Source: Rhexocercosporidium sp. MPI-PUGE-AT-0058 (taxonomy: Eukaryota; Ascomycota; Leotiomycetes; Helotiales). From it: a stretch of 64,000 nt of DNA. Of this stretch, positions 43,199-55,400 are shown piece by piece; within the stretch, counting starts at the first letter, position 1, and each line of letters starts with the position of its first letter. Under the pieces are notes generated by a model. The model was given only the letters and a program-made list of their open reading frames with translations. It was not told the DNA's origin and searched no databases. The translations under genes were made by a program, and so were the position numbers. The stretch lies in the NCBI GenBank assembly GCA_020746875.1, contig JAGTJL010000029.1, forward strand, positions 186,001 to 250,000, written 5' to 3'.

Positions 43199-45655
43199 TC
43201 ATTCCACAGCCACTGGAATAGGTTGCAAACACTCCACAATAACACCCTTCTTTTCGAAGCTCTCGTGCCCAACGACGCTGATATCCTTTGTTTCGCTTCC
43301 CTCCTGCCCAACAACAATTGGCAATTCAACGTCCCAAGTTTGATCATTGAGCCTCAAGTAAGGCGCAACATCCACAAGGTTTCCTTTGAGGGTTTCAGCC
43401 TCCAGAACAGTACTCCCATTGCCCAAAAAACCCCACATATTGTCAGATCGATACCTGATATCGTAGTGCTCGAAGCGAGGCTCTTTGAGAGATTTCAGGA
43501 GATGTGGCATGCTGCCGCACCACACATACACCCGGCCTTCTGCAGTGTTCTTCTTGTACCAAGATCGGCAATTCTCTGCCCAGATGGACTTTTGCGCGTG
43601 CCAAGCATCGATATACTCATTGAGTTGGGTGGTTGGGGCCTGCTTGACTTCTAGGGCCCGGATGTTTTCTTCTTGCATCTTCTTGACGCATTTCAATGCA
43701 TATTCCATCTGCACTTCGTGCTATGATAATAATGAGCAATGTTCGCCAGAGATCAGATGAGAGTGGAAGCTTACTGAAGGGAGATTGGAGCCTTGATTCC
43801 AGTTACCACGGGGCCCATTGATTACGAAGTAATTTGGAAACTTTGGACCCGTAATACTGAGGTAGATGTTTGGAGTCTAAGGAATGGATAAATATGATTC
43901 GTTGCTTGGGTATAATCAAGCTTACCTCCTTCCAGTCTTCTTGCATGACCGTGCCATCAACACCGATGAGCTTGCTATCGGTGATGTTAGAATATTCCTG
44001 TATGGAGAAAATGAGGTGGCAATCTTACAAATGGGGTGTAAAGGCAATGTCAAAGCCGGTGGCACAAGCTATGATATCAAAATCTCGCTCTGTTCCATCC
44101 TTGGTCCGTATTCCCCTCTCGGTAAATGATGATATTTCGTCTCGTACTAGTTCAACATCTAGTACCAAATGTTAATACCTAGCACCAAAATATATCTGTA
44201 TATATCTTACGAGGCTCGAGTATGGTCTCCAAGAAGGTATCGGATGGCTACATATAATCTCGTTAGTCCAGAAAGCTTTGTAATGCCACGGAAGGAATAC
44301 CGTAATTCTCCGACAGCCGGGAGACCAATTTGGTATGAAAAATGCTTTCAGCTCTTCGTTGCCATCACCAAGTCGCTGATTTGTTGCGTCTTCCATTGCT
44401 TTCCGCAAGAAAATGTTAAGGGGGGTGCTGCGTTGAAATGCGGGGAACAGCATGATCAATCCCGCCTCTAGTTTCTTACGGTATTTCAGGAGGAGCTCCG
44501 GGTCATTACGGAAAAGTGCTTTCTCTTCTTCGGAGTAGAGGTGCTTCCCGGCTGCTGCAGCTTTCATGCCACTTGGATGAACAGGGTCGGCATCGAGGAT
44601 ATTTGGAATGACCCAGGTGGGGTTTCTCGCAAACATGGCCAGACTTTTGCTTCCTTACTCAGTTAGTGCTAGGAAATCTTTTTGTTGACACCAGACAACG
44701 TACCTTTAGTGAGCTCTGGCGTGAGTTGAATGGCACTGGCACCTGATCCAATTACAGCAACTTTCTTGCCCTCCCAATTGATACTGTTGTCCCAATGCGC
44801 AGTGTGGGTGAGCGTGCCTTTGAATTCGTTGATCCCGCTGACGTCCGGGTCTAATATCTGTCAAAATCCTATAATTAAAATACCTCACGGCACCGAAGAA
44901 CACGTAACTTACATTTCCATTTGTTCACCACGCCACTTCCGTTAATCAAAACGTGACACCAATCAGTTGTAATGACTCCATCGCGTGTCAGTTCAACTTC
45001 ATCTGCACAGCGATGTTAATGTCTCAGCTTGATATTGGAGTACCGTTTCTTACATTCTCCTCTTGATTCGTGCCAGGTTGCGCTGAGGACTTTGGTGTTG
45101 AACCGCATATAATGCTGTAATTTGTACTTCTCATAAAAGTCGAGGAAATATTGTTGAATTTCAGCGCCATATGCAAAAAATGCGGACCAGTTTGGATTTG
45201 GCTCGAAGGAAAAACTGTACTGATGAGACGGTACATCGCACCTGAATTGTTTCAGCCCGTGTTAGCTGATTTCATTTCCGGCGTCCAGCACTAGAGAAAG
45301 GACTTACGCAACACCCGGGTATGTGTTCTCAAGCCACGTTCCGCCTATTTGTGCATTTCTAGTTTGTAGGTTAGGCTCTGCTGCGTCTGGGCTTGAGGGT
45401 AAAATTCTAGGGAATAGGTATGTACTTTTCATAAACCACTAGCTCATAGTTGCGCAGCATTCGCTCCGCCTTATAGGCAGCTAGCAACCCAGCCGCACCG
45501 GCACCAACATGAATTATTTTTACATGATGGGGTTGCGAGTGGTATCTATCTGGGACGTCTACAGATAATGCTTTCGCGGTCGCTGTATGTATCAAGGTGG
45601 GGAGAGTCTCCAATTTGGATTGCTCTTGACCTTCGAGGATGTTGGAGTCGGCCAT
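43199..45655 (-). CDS. Baeyer-Villiger-type flavin monooxygenase
   Basis: Eleven exons on the minus strand (45655-45426, 45358-45308, 45241-45054, 45002-44913, 44850-44704, 44653-44301, 44247-44211, 44158-44029, 43974-43926, 43876-43775, 43720-43199) keep frame for 632 residues. Motifs in order: FAD-binding GAGAAGLLAAYKAE (from about residue 51), the GGTWLENTYPGVACD turn, VIGSGASAIQ for NADPH, ATGFDIAFTP near the C-terminal half, and FVINGPRGNWNQGS. A class-defining FxGxxxHxxxWP-like stretch is seen as FKGTLTHTAHWD, with D in place of the final P. The family inserts oxygen into ketones to give esters or carbonates. In cytochalasan clusters such an enzyme makes the macrocyclic ester or carbonate. 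It shares an 831-bp promoter with the PKS-NRPS. Confidence 0.9.
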
Positions 45656-46486
45656 TCTTTGCGTTGCAGCTCGAGATTGGTGCGACCCGAATTATGTCTT
45701 CGAAAGGGAGTAGGACCTGGGTACTGGTGCTGACGACTTGATTTCGAGACTTTGTCTTAAGCCTCAGTTACTGTACTGTAGGGAGGGGGGGGGGTCAGGC
45801 CTCCCTGTGTAGTCATCTTCAGAGCCGACCGCCGCCGAAGCATCGAAAAGAACTTAGGCCGAACTGGAATTGATTCGGCTGCAACGCATTGAAACAATTT
45901 TGACAGTATGTTGCCTTCTTCCTCTACTATTCACAATGGGGCAAGCTCTGCAACTGCATGCTCTATCCGATTCGGTGGTCTTCATATCGTGGGGTACTAC
46001 TGTGCAGTACAGTACATGTAAGAAGATATTCGGTCATGTCAACCTGGAACACCGAATTTTCGCCAATTTTCGCCAATTTTTGCGCTACGTCGCAACCTTA
46101 ATCTCACCCTCCACTCCGCTTGTCAACTCGAGATAGACACCGACCAGATTGTACTGAAACCAGAGCCGATATCAACAGCTGTAACTATACTCTGGGCGAC
46201 CGACTTCTGTACCTGTCAGTATATCCATCACGATGAAGAGGAGGGGGTCGGTGATGTGCAACATCAGCATCAATTAATCCACGTGACGTGGCTCGGCCAT
46301 GTGAGCTACCGGTTTCCTTAGGTACGTGTAATTCGGTCACCTTCGTTGCTCCCATACAGCAAGGCTCTCACACCTCTTTATTCAACCTTCGTTCCACGCA
46401 ATTTTGTCTGTCATATCAGTCGTATCATTGCTTGCTCTGACCCAACTATTGCATTTCCCCTACCGACTTGTCCATTTGCTCTGGAA
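45656..46486. promoter_or_regulatory. bidirectional promoter, monooxygenase / PKS-NRPS
   Basis: TTCGG/CCGAA occurs at 45687, 45835, 45859, 45874, 45971, 46029, 46052 and 46332, eight times in 831 bp. Two of them form a palindrome, GCCGAA (45858-45863), 10 bp, TTCGGC (45874-45879), the shape expected for a dimeric zinc-cluster regulator site. Confidence 0.55.
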
Positions 46487-49400
46487 ATGTCTCAACACAT
46501 GACACCAAGAGCAGAGCCTATCGCCATCGTGGGCAGTGCTTGTCGCTTCCCAGGTGGCTCATCCTCTCCTTCGGCTCTATGGAGCTTGCTGAAAGAACCC
46601 CGAGACTTGCTCAAAGAAATCCCAGTCTCTCGATTTAATCCTGGCGGCTTCTACCATCCCGATGGAGAGTATCATGGGAGTGCCAACGTCAAAAGCTCAT
46701 ATCTTCTCGATGAAGACCACCGCCAATTCGATAACAACTTTTTCAATGTCAATCCTCGAGAAGCAGCTGCCTTGGATCCACAACAACGCCTGCTTCTCGA
46801 GACTGTATACGAGTCGATTGAGTCGGCAGGCTTCTCTATCGATAGCATGCAAGGCTCCCAAACTTCAGTGTATGTTGGTTCTATGACTGCCGATTATTAC
46901 GACATTCAGCTCCGCGACGTTGATGCAACTCCTCAGTATCTTGCTACTGGAACTGCTCGAAGTATTTTATCGAACCGAATCAGCTACTTCTTCGACTGGC
47001 ATGGGCCGTCAATGACCCTGGATACGGCTTGTTCGAGTAGTCTGGTTGCTGTGCATCATGCCGTACAAAGTCTTCGAGCTGGTGAATCTACGGTAGCGAT
47101 TGCAGCAGGGGTAAATCTGATTCTTGGACCTGAAATGTACATTTTCGAGTCGAAACTTCACATGCTGTCTCCTACTGGAAGATCGCGGATGTGGGATGCA
47201 AGCGCCGATGGCTACGCGCGAGGAGAAGGCTTCGCGGCATTGACTTTGAAGACTCTGAGCCAAGCGATCAAAGATGGTGACCACATTGAGTGTGTGATTC
47301 GAGAAACAGGCATCAATCAAGATGGCCGCACTAAGGGGATAACTATGCCCAGCGCCGAGTCGCAGACAGAACTAATAAGAGCAACATACCGAAAGGCTGG
47401 CTTGGACCTGGAAAGAGAATCTGACCGATGTCAATATTTCGAAGCCCAGTAAGTAATAATCACTTGGTTCATTTTGCCTTCTTTGCCTTTGTTATGTTCC
47501 TGGGGGATACCGATCGGTGACTTCTTTGAGAGTATTGAATTACGGATACTTCCATCTTGCTTGCCCAAAAGGTTGTTAGACACCGAACTGACTCTCGGGT
47601 TTTCTAGTGGTACAGGGACCCCTGCTGGAGATCCAATAGAAGCAGAAGCCATCAAACAAGCCTTTTTCCCTGATCAGGGGTCTTCGAACAAGAACGGGAA
47701 GCTCTTCGTTGGTTCTGTCAAAACTGTGATTGGACATTTAGAGGGTGCGGCTGGTCTCGCCGGTGTTCTGAAGGCATCTCTTGCACTTCAAAACAGCACA
47801 ATTCCGCCAAACATGCACTTCAATCAACTGAGTTCATCTGTCAGGCCATTCTACGACAATCTTCAGATTATCACAACCTCAGAAAATTGGCCGAGTGTTG
47901 CACACGGCTCTCCACGACGAGCAAGTGTGAACAGTTTTGGTACGTCCTCTCTCAATATTCTTTATAGTTCTTACCCTTAAGCTCTCGCCTTTTGTCCTAA
48001 GTTCCTAATATTATAAACAGGTTTTGGTGGCACGAATTGCCATGCCATTCTTGAAAGTTGGGAACCTGCAACTCAGAGCATCACCCCAGGAGAATCATTT
48101 TCACACAATATCCCACAAAACTTCGGCCCTTTCACCTTTGCTGCCAATTCAGAAAAGGCATTGAAGTCTACGATCAAGCAGATATCTACATTTCTGGGAG
48201 AAGCTGAATCTGTTAACTTGAACAACCTCGCTTGGACCTTGCAAACCCGACGATCCGATTTTCCTTTTAGGACCTCTTTCTCTGCTGTATCCAAAGAAGA
48301 TCTGGCGTCTCAAATCGAAACATTCTTGCAGAAAGTCACGGCAACTCCGGGTACCGAAATTGGGACGAGGCCAATCCTAGTGACACGGGACCTACCAGCC
48401 CGCATTTTTGGCGTATTTACCGGTCAAGGTGCGCAATGGGCCACCATGGGTAAGCGTTTGATACTAGAATCAAAGCTATTCGCCGCAACGATCGACAAAC
48501 TCGAAGATTCTCTCGCCACGCTGCCTGATCCGCCTCCCTGGTCTCTAAGAGAAGAATTACTGGCACCAAGCTCAACATCTCGTTTAGGGGAGGCATTGTT
48601 GTCTCAGCCTCTTTGCACCGCACTTCAGATAGCACTGGTCGATCTTTTACGCAGCTCGAACGTCCAATTTGACGCTGTAGTTGGCCACTCTTCAGGTGAA
48701 ATTGCGGCTGCGTATACAAGCGGGATCCTCTCTGCCTCTGACGCGCTCAGAGTCGCCTATTATCGAGGAGTCCATACCAAACTTGCACTGGGCCCAACAG
48801 GACAGAAAGGCGCAATGTTAGCTGTTGGAATTTCCTTTAAAGAAGCATTAGAGTTTTGTCGCGATATCTTTGCTGGGCGGCTTAGTGTTGCTGCTAGCAA
48901 TGCTCCATCAAGTGTAACTCTGTCAGGCGACGCTGATGCTATTGAGGAAGCGGAACTGCACTTTGACCAGCGAGGAACCTTTGTCCGAAAATTGAAGGTG
49001 GATACTGCATATCACTCCCAGCACATGGAACCTTGCTCAGAACTATATATCGAATCACTTCGTCAATGCGGGATCCAAGTCCGAAAGCCACGGTCAGATT
49101 GCGTATGGTATTCGAGCGTCCTTGGTTCTGATGGAAACATTCAGGACATGGAATATTCCCTCCAGGATACGTATTGGGCTGCCAACATGCGGAGTCCGGT
49201 TCTTTTCTCCCAGGCTGTAGCTCGCGCCATTTCTGACCAAGGCTGTTATGATATCGCGCTGGAAGTTGGCCCACACCCTGCCTTGAAAGGGCCCTCTAGC
49301 CAGTTGTTTAAGCAGATCACAGGCATTAATATCCCATATTATGGGCTTTTACAGCGTGGAGAGAACGACGCTGTTGCATTTGCGGGCACCCTCGGAAGAA

Positions 49401-52400
49401 TTTGGACTCATTTCTCCCCCTCATATGTCGATTTTGATTCTTACCGCATCGCCTTTCAAGGTCAAGACTTCTTGAAACCTCAAGTCCTCAAAGGACTACC
49501 AGCTTATCCTTGGGACCACGAACAACCCTTTTGGAAAGAATCTCGCATATCCAAGAATTATCGCACTAGAACAAATCCTGTGCATGAACTACTTGGCACT
49601 CGTGCGACAGAGGACACCGAAGATGACATGCGTTGGCGAAACATACTTCAACTGAATGAGATCCCATGGCTCAAAGGCCATCAGTTCCAAGGACAAACCC
49701 TATTTCCTGCTGCAGGATATGTGGCGATGAGTGTTGAAGCTTCTATGTCTCTTGCTCATGGAAAGAGCGTCAGATTAGTAGAGATTCAGGAAATGGTCAT
49801 TCATCGGCCAATCACCTTGGAGGAGAACTCTCCTGGTGTCGAGGTGCTGTTTAATCTCAAACGTCTATCTTCAACTGATGAAACAATTACCGGGACCTTT
49901 TCGTGCTTTGCGGGCAAATGTGATGAAAACTCTTCTCAGCCAGAGAAAATATTTGTTGGTAAAGTTCTCGTCACCATCGGCAATGCACTTTCCGATGCTC
50001 TCCCCTCCAGAGTACCGCCAAACCTGCCTATGAATGACGTGGAGCTCGATTCTTTCTATGGTTCGCTTTCGAATATAGGTCTGGATTACTCTGGGTTGTT
50101 TCTCGTCAACTCTATGAAACGGCGGCTTGGTGTAGCCACAGCAACCGTCTCTAGGCCCCAACAAACGGAACTGTTCGTACATCCAGCGCAGCTAGACGCA
50201 GCTTTCCACGCCGTTTTCGCTGCATTCTGTGCTCCTGGCGACAACAGGTTCTGGACACACTATCTGCCAACAAGTATCAGCAGTGTTCGAGTCAATCCGG
50301 GCCTCTGCCAGGCTATGAGAGGGCAGGAGGGTCTTACCATAGTCGATTCATACTTGGGCAATGCCAATACCAAAACTATCACTGGGGATGTTGAAATTTT
50401 TGGTGCGGATTCTGGTCAAATGGAAATTAGTGTCCAGGGGTTCACATGCTCGTCATTTTTCAACCCCAAGCCGGCGGACGATCGAAAACTCTTCTCCAAT
50501 ACGATCTGGAAGGCAGATATTTCCAGTGGCACGATAAGACAGAACGCCGATATTCCTGACTCGAAGGAGGATATGGAAATTGTTGATAGATGCGAAAGGG
50601 CCTGTTATTACTACCTGAGAAACCTGCGAGCAGTTGTCAAGCCGGAAGAGATATGTACATTCGAATGGTACTTCCAATCGTTCTTCGAAATGATTGATGA
50701 TCTCCTCTCCAACATCTCCCAAGGAAACCATCCCACGATCAAGAAAGAATGGGCCAATGACACTCACGATATGATTCTCAGCTGGGGTGAAGCACACAAA
50801 GGACAGATCGACTTGGAAATCATCATTGCGGTTGGCGAAAATCTGCCATCCATTGTTCGTGGCGAAACTCCGATCCTCCAGGTTATGATGGAAAATGATA
50901 TGCTGAATAGGTTATATAAATATGGGCTTGGTTTCAAGTACGCCAATAACATCTTGGCACTCGCTGCCTCTCAGATTTCACATCGATACCCAAGGATGAA
51001 AATTCTCGAAATTGGTGCAGGGACAGGGGGTGCCAGCTGGAAGGTTCTTGAAGCACTTGGGGCATCGTTTTCGTCTTACACATACACCGATATATCCGCT
51101 GGCTTCTTCGAAAAGGCCAGAGACCTCTTCTCGGAGTTCTCTAGTCGGATGATATTCAGTACACTAGATATCGAAAAAGATCCTATCAGCCAAGGGTATG
51201 TGGAAGGATCATATGACATGATCGTAGCATCGAATGTTCTCCACGCTACACGTGTTCTGAAGAACACCATGGGAAACGTTAGGAGGCTATTGAAGCCAGG
51301 GGGTTACTTGCTCCTACTGGAAGTGACAAGCGACCTCCTAAGGCCTAGGTTTGTGATGAGCGGCCTTCCTGGCTGGTGGTTAGGCCAGGATGATGGACGG
51401 AAATTCCACCCAACTTTGAATCCAAATGAGTGGAATAAAGTCCTCAGGGGTGCAGGATTTTCCGGAGTGGATTCTGTTAGCAATGACTTCCACCACAAAT
51501 CAAAATACCTGACCTCGATCATGGTTAGCCAAGCCATGGACAGCCGCGTTCAACTATTACGTCGTCCAATGCTCTTGCTGGACTCGGTCCCACGCGTCAA
51601 TCAATTCGCCATTATTGGTGGATCAACGTTGCCAGTTGCCAGACTTGTTGAGGATCTTACAGAACTGCTTCAAGGCTGGAACTCGAATCCGATATTGGTA
51701 AGCACAATTGCGGAGATTGAGCGCGGCACATTGATACCGGGCAGCACTGTTATATGTCTTTCCGAGCTGGATGAACCGTTCTTCAAATCCGTTTCTGAAG
51801 CAAGTATTCGGGGAATGCAATCAATTTTCAGCCAAGCCAAAAATGTTCTTTGGATAACCCACGGTACTAGATCCGACAATCCTTACTCCAACATGTTACT
51901 CGGTGTTGGTCGTTCTGTGTTATTAGAGTCACCTCATGTGCGCCTTCAGTTTCTGGATGTTGAGACATCGGGAAAAGACCGGCTTGATAGTCATATTCTG
52001 GCAACAGCATTGCTAAGGCTTGTTGCGATGGACTCAGTTGGTATGATGGACAACCTTCTCTGGACCACCGAGCATGAACTTGTCCTAGAGAGACGAAAGA
52101 CGTTGATTCCACGCATCATTCCGAACAAGAGATTGAACGACAGACTGAATTCGGAGAAAAGGGTCATCCTGAAAAATGTTTCTTTGGATGAATCCTCGCT
52201 TGTAATCGATCCTTCTTCTTTCAGCATTTCTGAAGGCTTTAAGAATTCGAAAGCTCACACCGAAGAATCCAGCAAAGCTCGGGTTGGGGTTAGATTTTCT
52301 ACTCTTTTGCCTATCCGAACGCTGGAAAATGAGAACCAATTTCTGTGTGTTGGTTCTCGAATTGGTTCCGACCTACCTGTGGTTATTCTATCACACGAAA

Positions 52401-55400
52401 ATTCTTCCCTGGTTGATGTCGACCCTCACATGATGGTCTCATGCTCTCCAATCCCAGGCGCCGAGGATTCGTTCCTTGAATTGCTTCTTAACACCGTGCT
52501 CGCCAAATCCATTTTGAAGCTCAAGATTTCTGATGGCTCCATCTGGATCCATGAACCAGAGCCATCTTTTGCCAAAGCTATCACCCTGCAAGCCTCTGCA
52601 CATAATTTCGATGTCATCATGACCTCCGAGTCTACCACCACCGACTGGACACACATCCATCCTTACGCAAGCAATCGAAGCATCAAATCCATACACCAAG
52701 CGAGTGTTAGCCTCTTTGTTGACATGTGTCAAGATGTTTCGAAAACATTATCAACACAAATTCTTTCAACTCTACCTGAAAGTTGTCGAACTTACAAAGT
52801 TGCTCCGCATAGTTCAAAGTACCTCTCCCTCAATTTCACCTTCGCCGATCTACAAGAATGCTTGATCACTGCGTGTGCTCGGTTGTCTCTTGTCGAGAAC
52901 TGTCTTCCCGCTCGTTCGCAGAACCGAATAGAACTTGGTGAACTAAGTTCGCCAACCAAGGCAGCCACTCTTCATAGCTATTCTGCCATAGTTGACTGGG
53001 CACACCAATCAACCGTTCAAATAAGAGTCAAGCCAATTGACCCAAAAGCTTTATTCAAATCGGATAAGACGTATCTTCTTGTTGGCCTGACTGGTGAACT
53101 TGGTCAATCCATCTGCGATTGGATGGTTCGTAACGGCGCTCGCCACCTCGCAGTTACTAGTCGAAACCCAAATATCAACTCCGAATGGACCAAGCAACTC
53201 CAGCGAGCCGGAGCTATCATAAAGGTATTTGCTATGGATGTCACAGACAAAGCTGCGTTGCGCAGAGTTCATGAAACTATTTGCGACACTATGCCCCCTG
53301 TTGCTGGAGTTTCCAACGCTGCTATGGTTCTGCGAGACAAAGCCTTCTCCGAGATGACGTTGGATGAAATGATCGATGTTTTGCGTCCGAAAGTGGACGG
53401 AACGAAAAACCTGGACGAGATCTTCGGCAATTCGAAACTGGACTTTTTTATACTCTTCTCGTCTCTGGCATGCGTGATTGGAAATCGCGGCCAGTCTAAT
53501 TATGGAGCTGCGAACATGTTCATGGCCAGTTTTGTTAATCAACGACGGAAACGAGGCCTAGCGGCCTCTATTATTGACATTGGAATGCTGCTTGGCGTGG
53601 GGTATGTGGCGAGAACAGGGGTCAGTACTATGAGCCGGCTACGAACCTACAACTACATGGCGATTGCAGAAACCGAGCTGCATGTGATCTTTGCCGAAGC
53701 AATTGCTGCAGGTGACCCTTCCTCTGGGGAAATCCCAGACATAATCACAAGTCTTCAGAGTACCAGCATGTCTGTTAGCGAGGAGGCCAGACCGCCGTGG
53801 TACCAGGACCCAAGATTTTCGCATTACATTGTGGAACAAGAAGCTGCAAGAAATGACACTGGAGTAAAGGCCGCCCTACTGTCGGTAGAAAAGCAGCTGA
53901 TTGATGCTCAAAATGGGGAGGAGGCGTTGATCATCGTCGAGAACTGCTTTGCAGCAAAGCTCGAACTCATTTTGCAAATTCCATCGGATAGTGTTGACAA
54001 GAGTATCCCACTGGCTGACTTGGGTATTGACTCCTTAATTGCTGTCGAGATTCGTTCCTGGTTCTTAAAGGAACTCACGATAGACATGCCGGTGCTGAAA
54101 GTGCTTGGTGGAAGTTCCATCACGGACCTGTGCAAAGATGCATTGTCCAGGCTCCCGGACTCTGTGAAGCTAAGGAAAGGAGACCATCTACCAACGAAGG
54201 AGACAAATTCATCGTCCAACGACACCGGTAATTCGATCTCGAGTGGCAATTCAAGCGAGATAGCCACCACTCCAGCCGAGTCGGAAGCATCTTCCAGCCA
54301 GCCAACAGGCAAACAATTTGACCCCCAACGCCTATTTTACCGGAAAGGAGAGATGTCATATGCAGAGTCGCGGCTGTGGTTCCTTCATCTATACCTTCAA
54401 GATGTATCCACATGCAATGGCAAGTCATTCCCATACCCTGACTAACTTATAAACCACTCTTGTATCAGTACAGAAGCTGATTACAAGATGTTTTAGTCAC
54501 ATTTGCTGGTGAAATAAAAGGCTTTCTTCAGCCTGCACAACTACAGTCCGCTCTCCAAGCAGTTTCACAGAGGCATTCAGTTCTTCGAACCAGCTTCTTT
54601 CAAGATGTCGAAACTTTACAGCCTATGAAGGGAATAGCTAACTCTAGTTTTGTTCTATTTGAACACAAGACAATAGCAAACGACCACGATATTGAGTTTG
54701 AAATGGAGCGCGTGAAGAAGCACGCGTTTGATTTGGAAAATGGGAAAACACTCATGGTCCTTCTTTTGTCTCGATCTTCGGACTCGCACCACATTATTAT
54801 TGGATATCATCATATGATTATGGATGGTATAAGCTGGTTAATATTCCTCCAGGATCTTAATTCTGCATACTCCGGCAAAGTTCTTAGCCCACTCAAGCAT
54901 GACCACCTGGATTTCTCGATGACACAAAGGAAGGCGATCCAGAATGGAGAATTGAGAACAGAAATTGATTTCTGGAAAGAAGAGTTTCCCGATGTTCCCG
55001 GGCCACTAAAATTGTTTCCATTCTCACGGGTCGAAAGCAGGTCCACGATGACAGAATATGATACGCATACCTTCGGTATGGAAATTGATGCCGACCTGAT
55101 GGCTCAAATAAAAAAAACGAGCACTGGGCTGCGCATTACCCCATTCCATTTCTACCTGTCCGCAATCCAGTTTCTGCTCCAACCATTTCTCGAGGACAAT
55201 GATCTGGTCATTGGAATCATGGACGCCAACCGAAACGAAGAAAACTCTTTAGATATTATGGGGTTCTTTTTGAATCTCCTCCCACTTCGCTTCAAGCTTG
55301 ACGACCAACAGTCCTTTGCAGATGTGGCCCGGAGTACTCGGAAGAAGGTCTTCTCGGCCTTGGGCCATTCCAGATTGCCTTTCGACATCCTACTGGACGA

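Noticed and set aside
46346..46486. Upstream extension of the synthetase reading frame
   Set aside because: It lacks an ATG in frame before 46487 and shows no conserved residues ahead of the KS domain.
47449..47607. Possible separate gene break within the KS region
   Set aside because: GT-AG intron 1 restores the EAHGTGT active-site block exactly, so the gene is continuous.
52439..52732. Minus-strand frames inside the synthetase
   Set aside because: Antisense shadows of a long, well-conserved coding exon.
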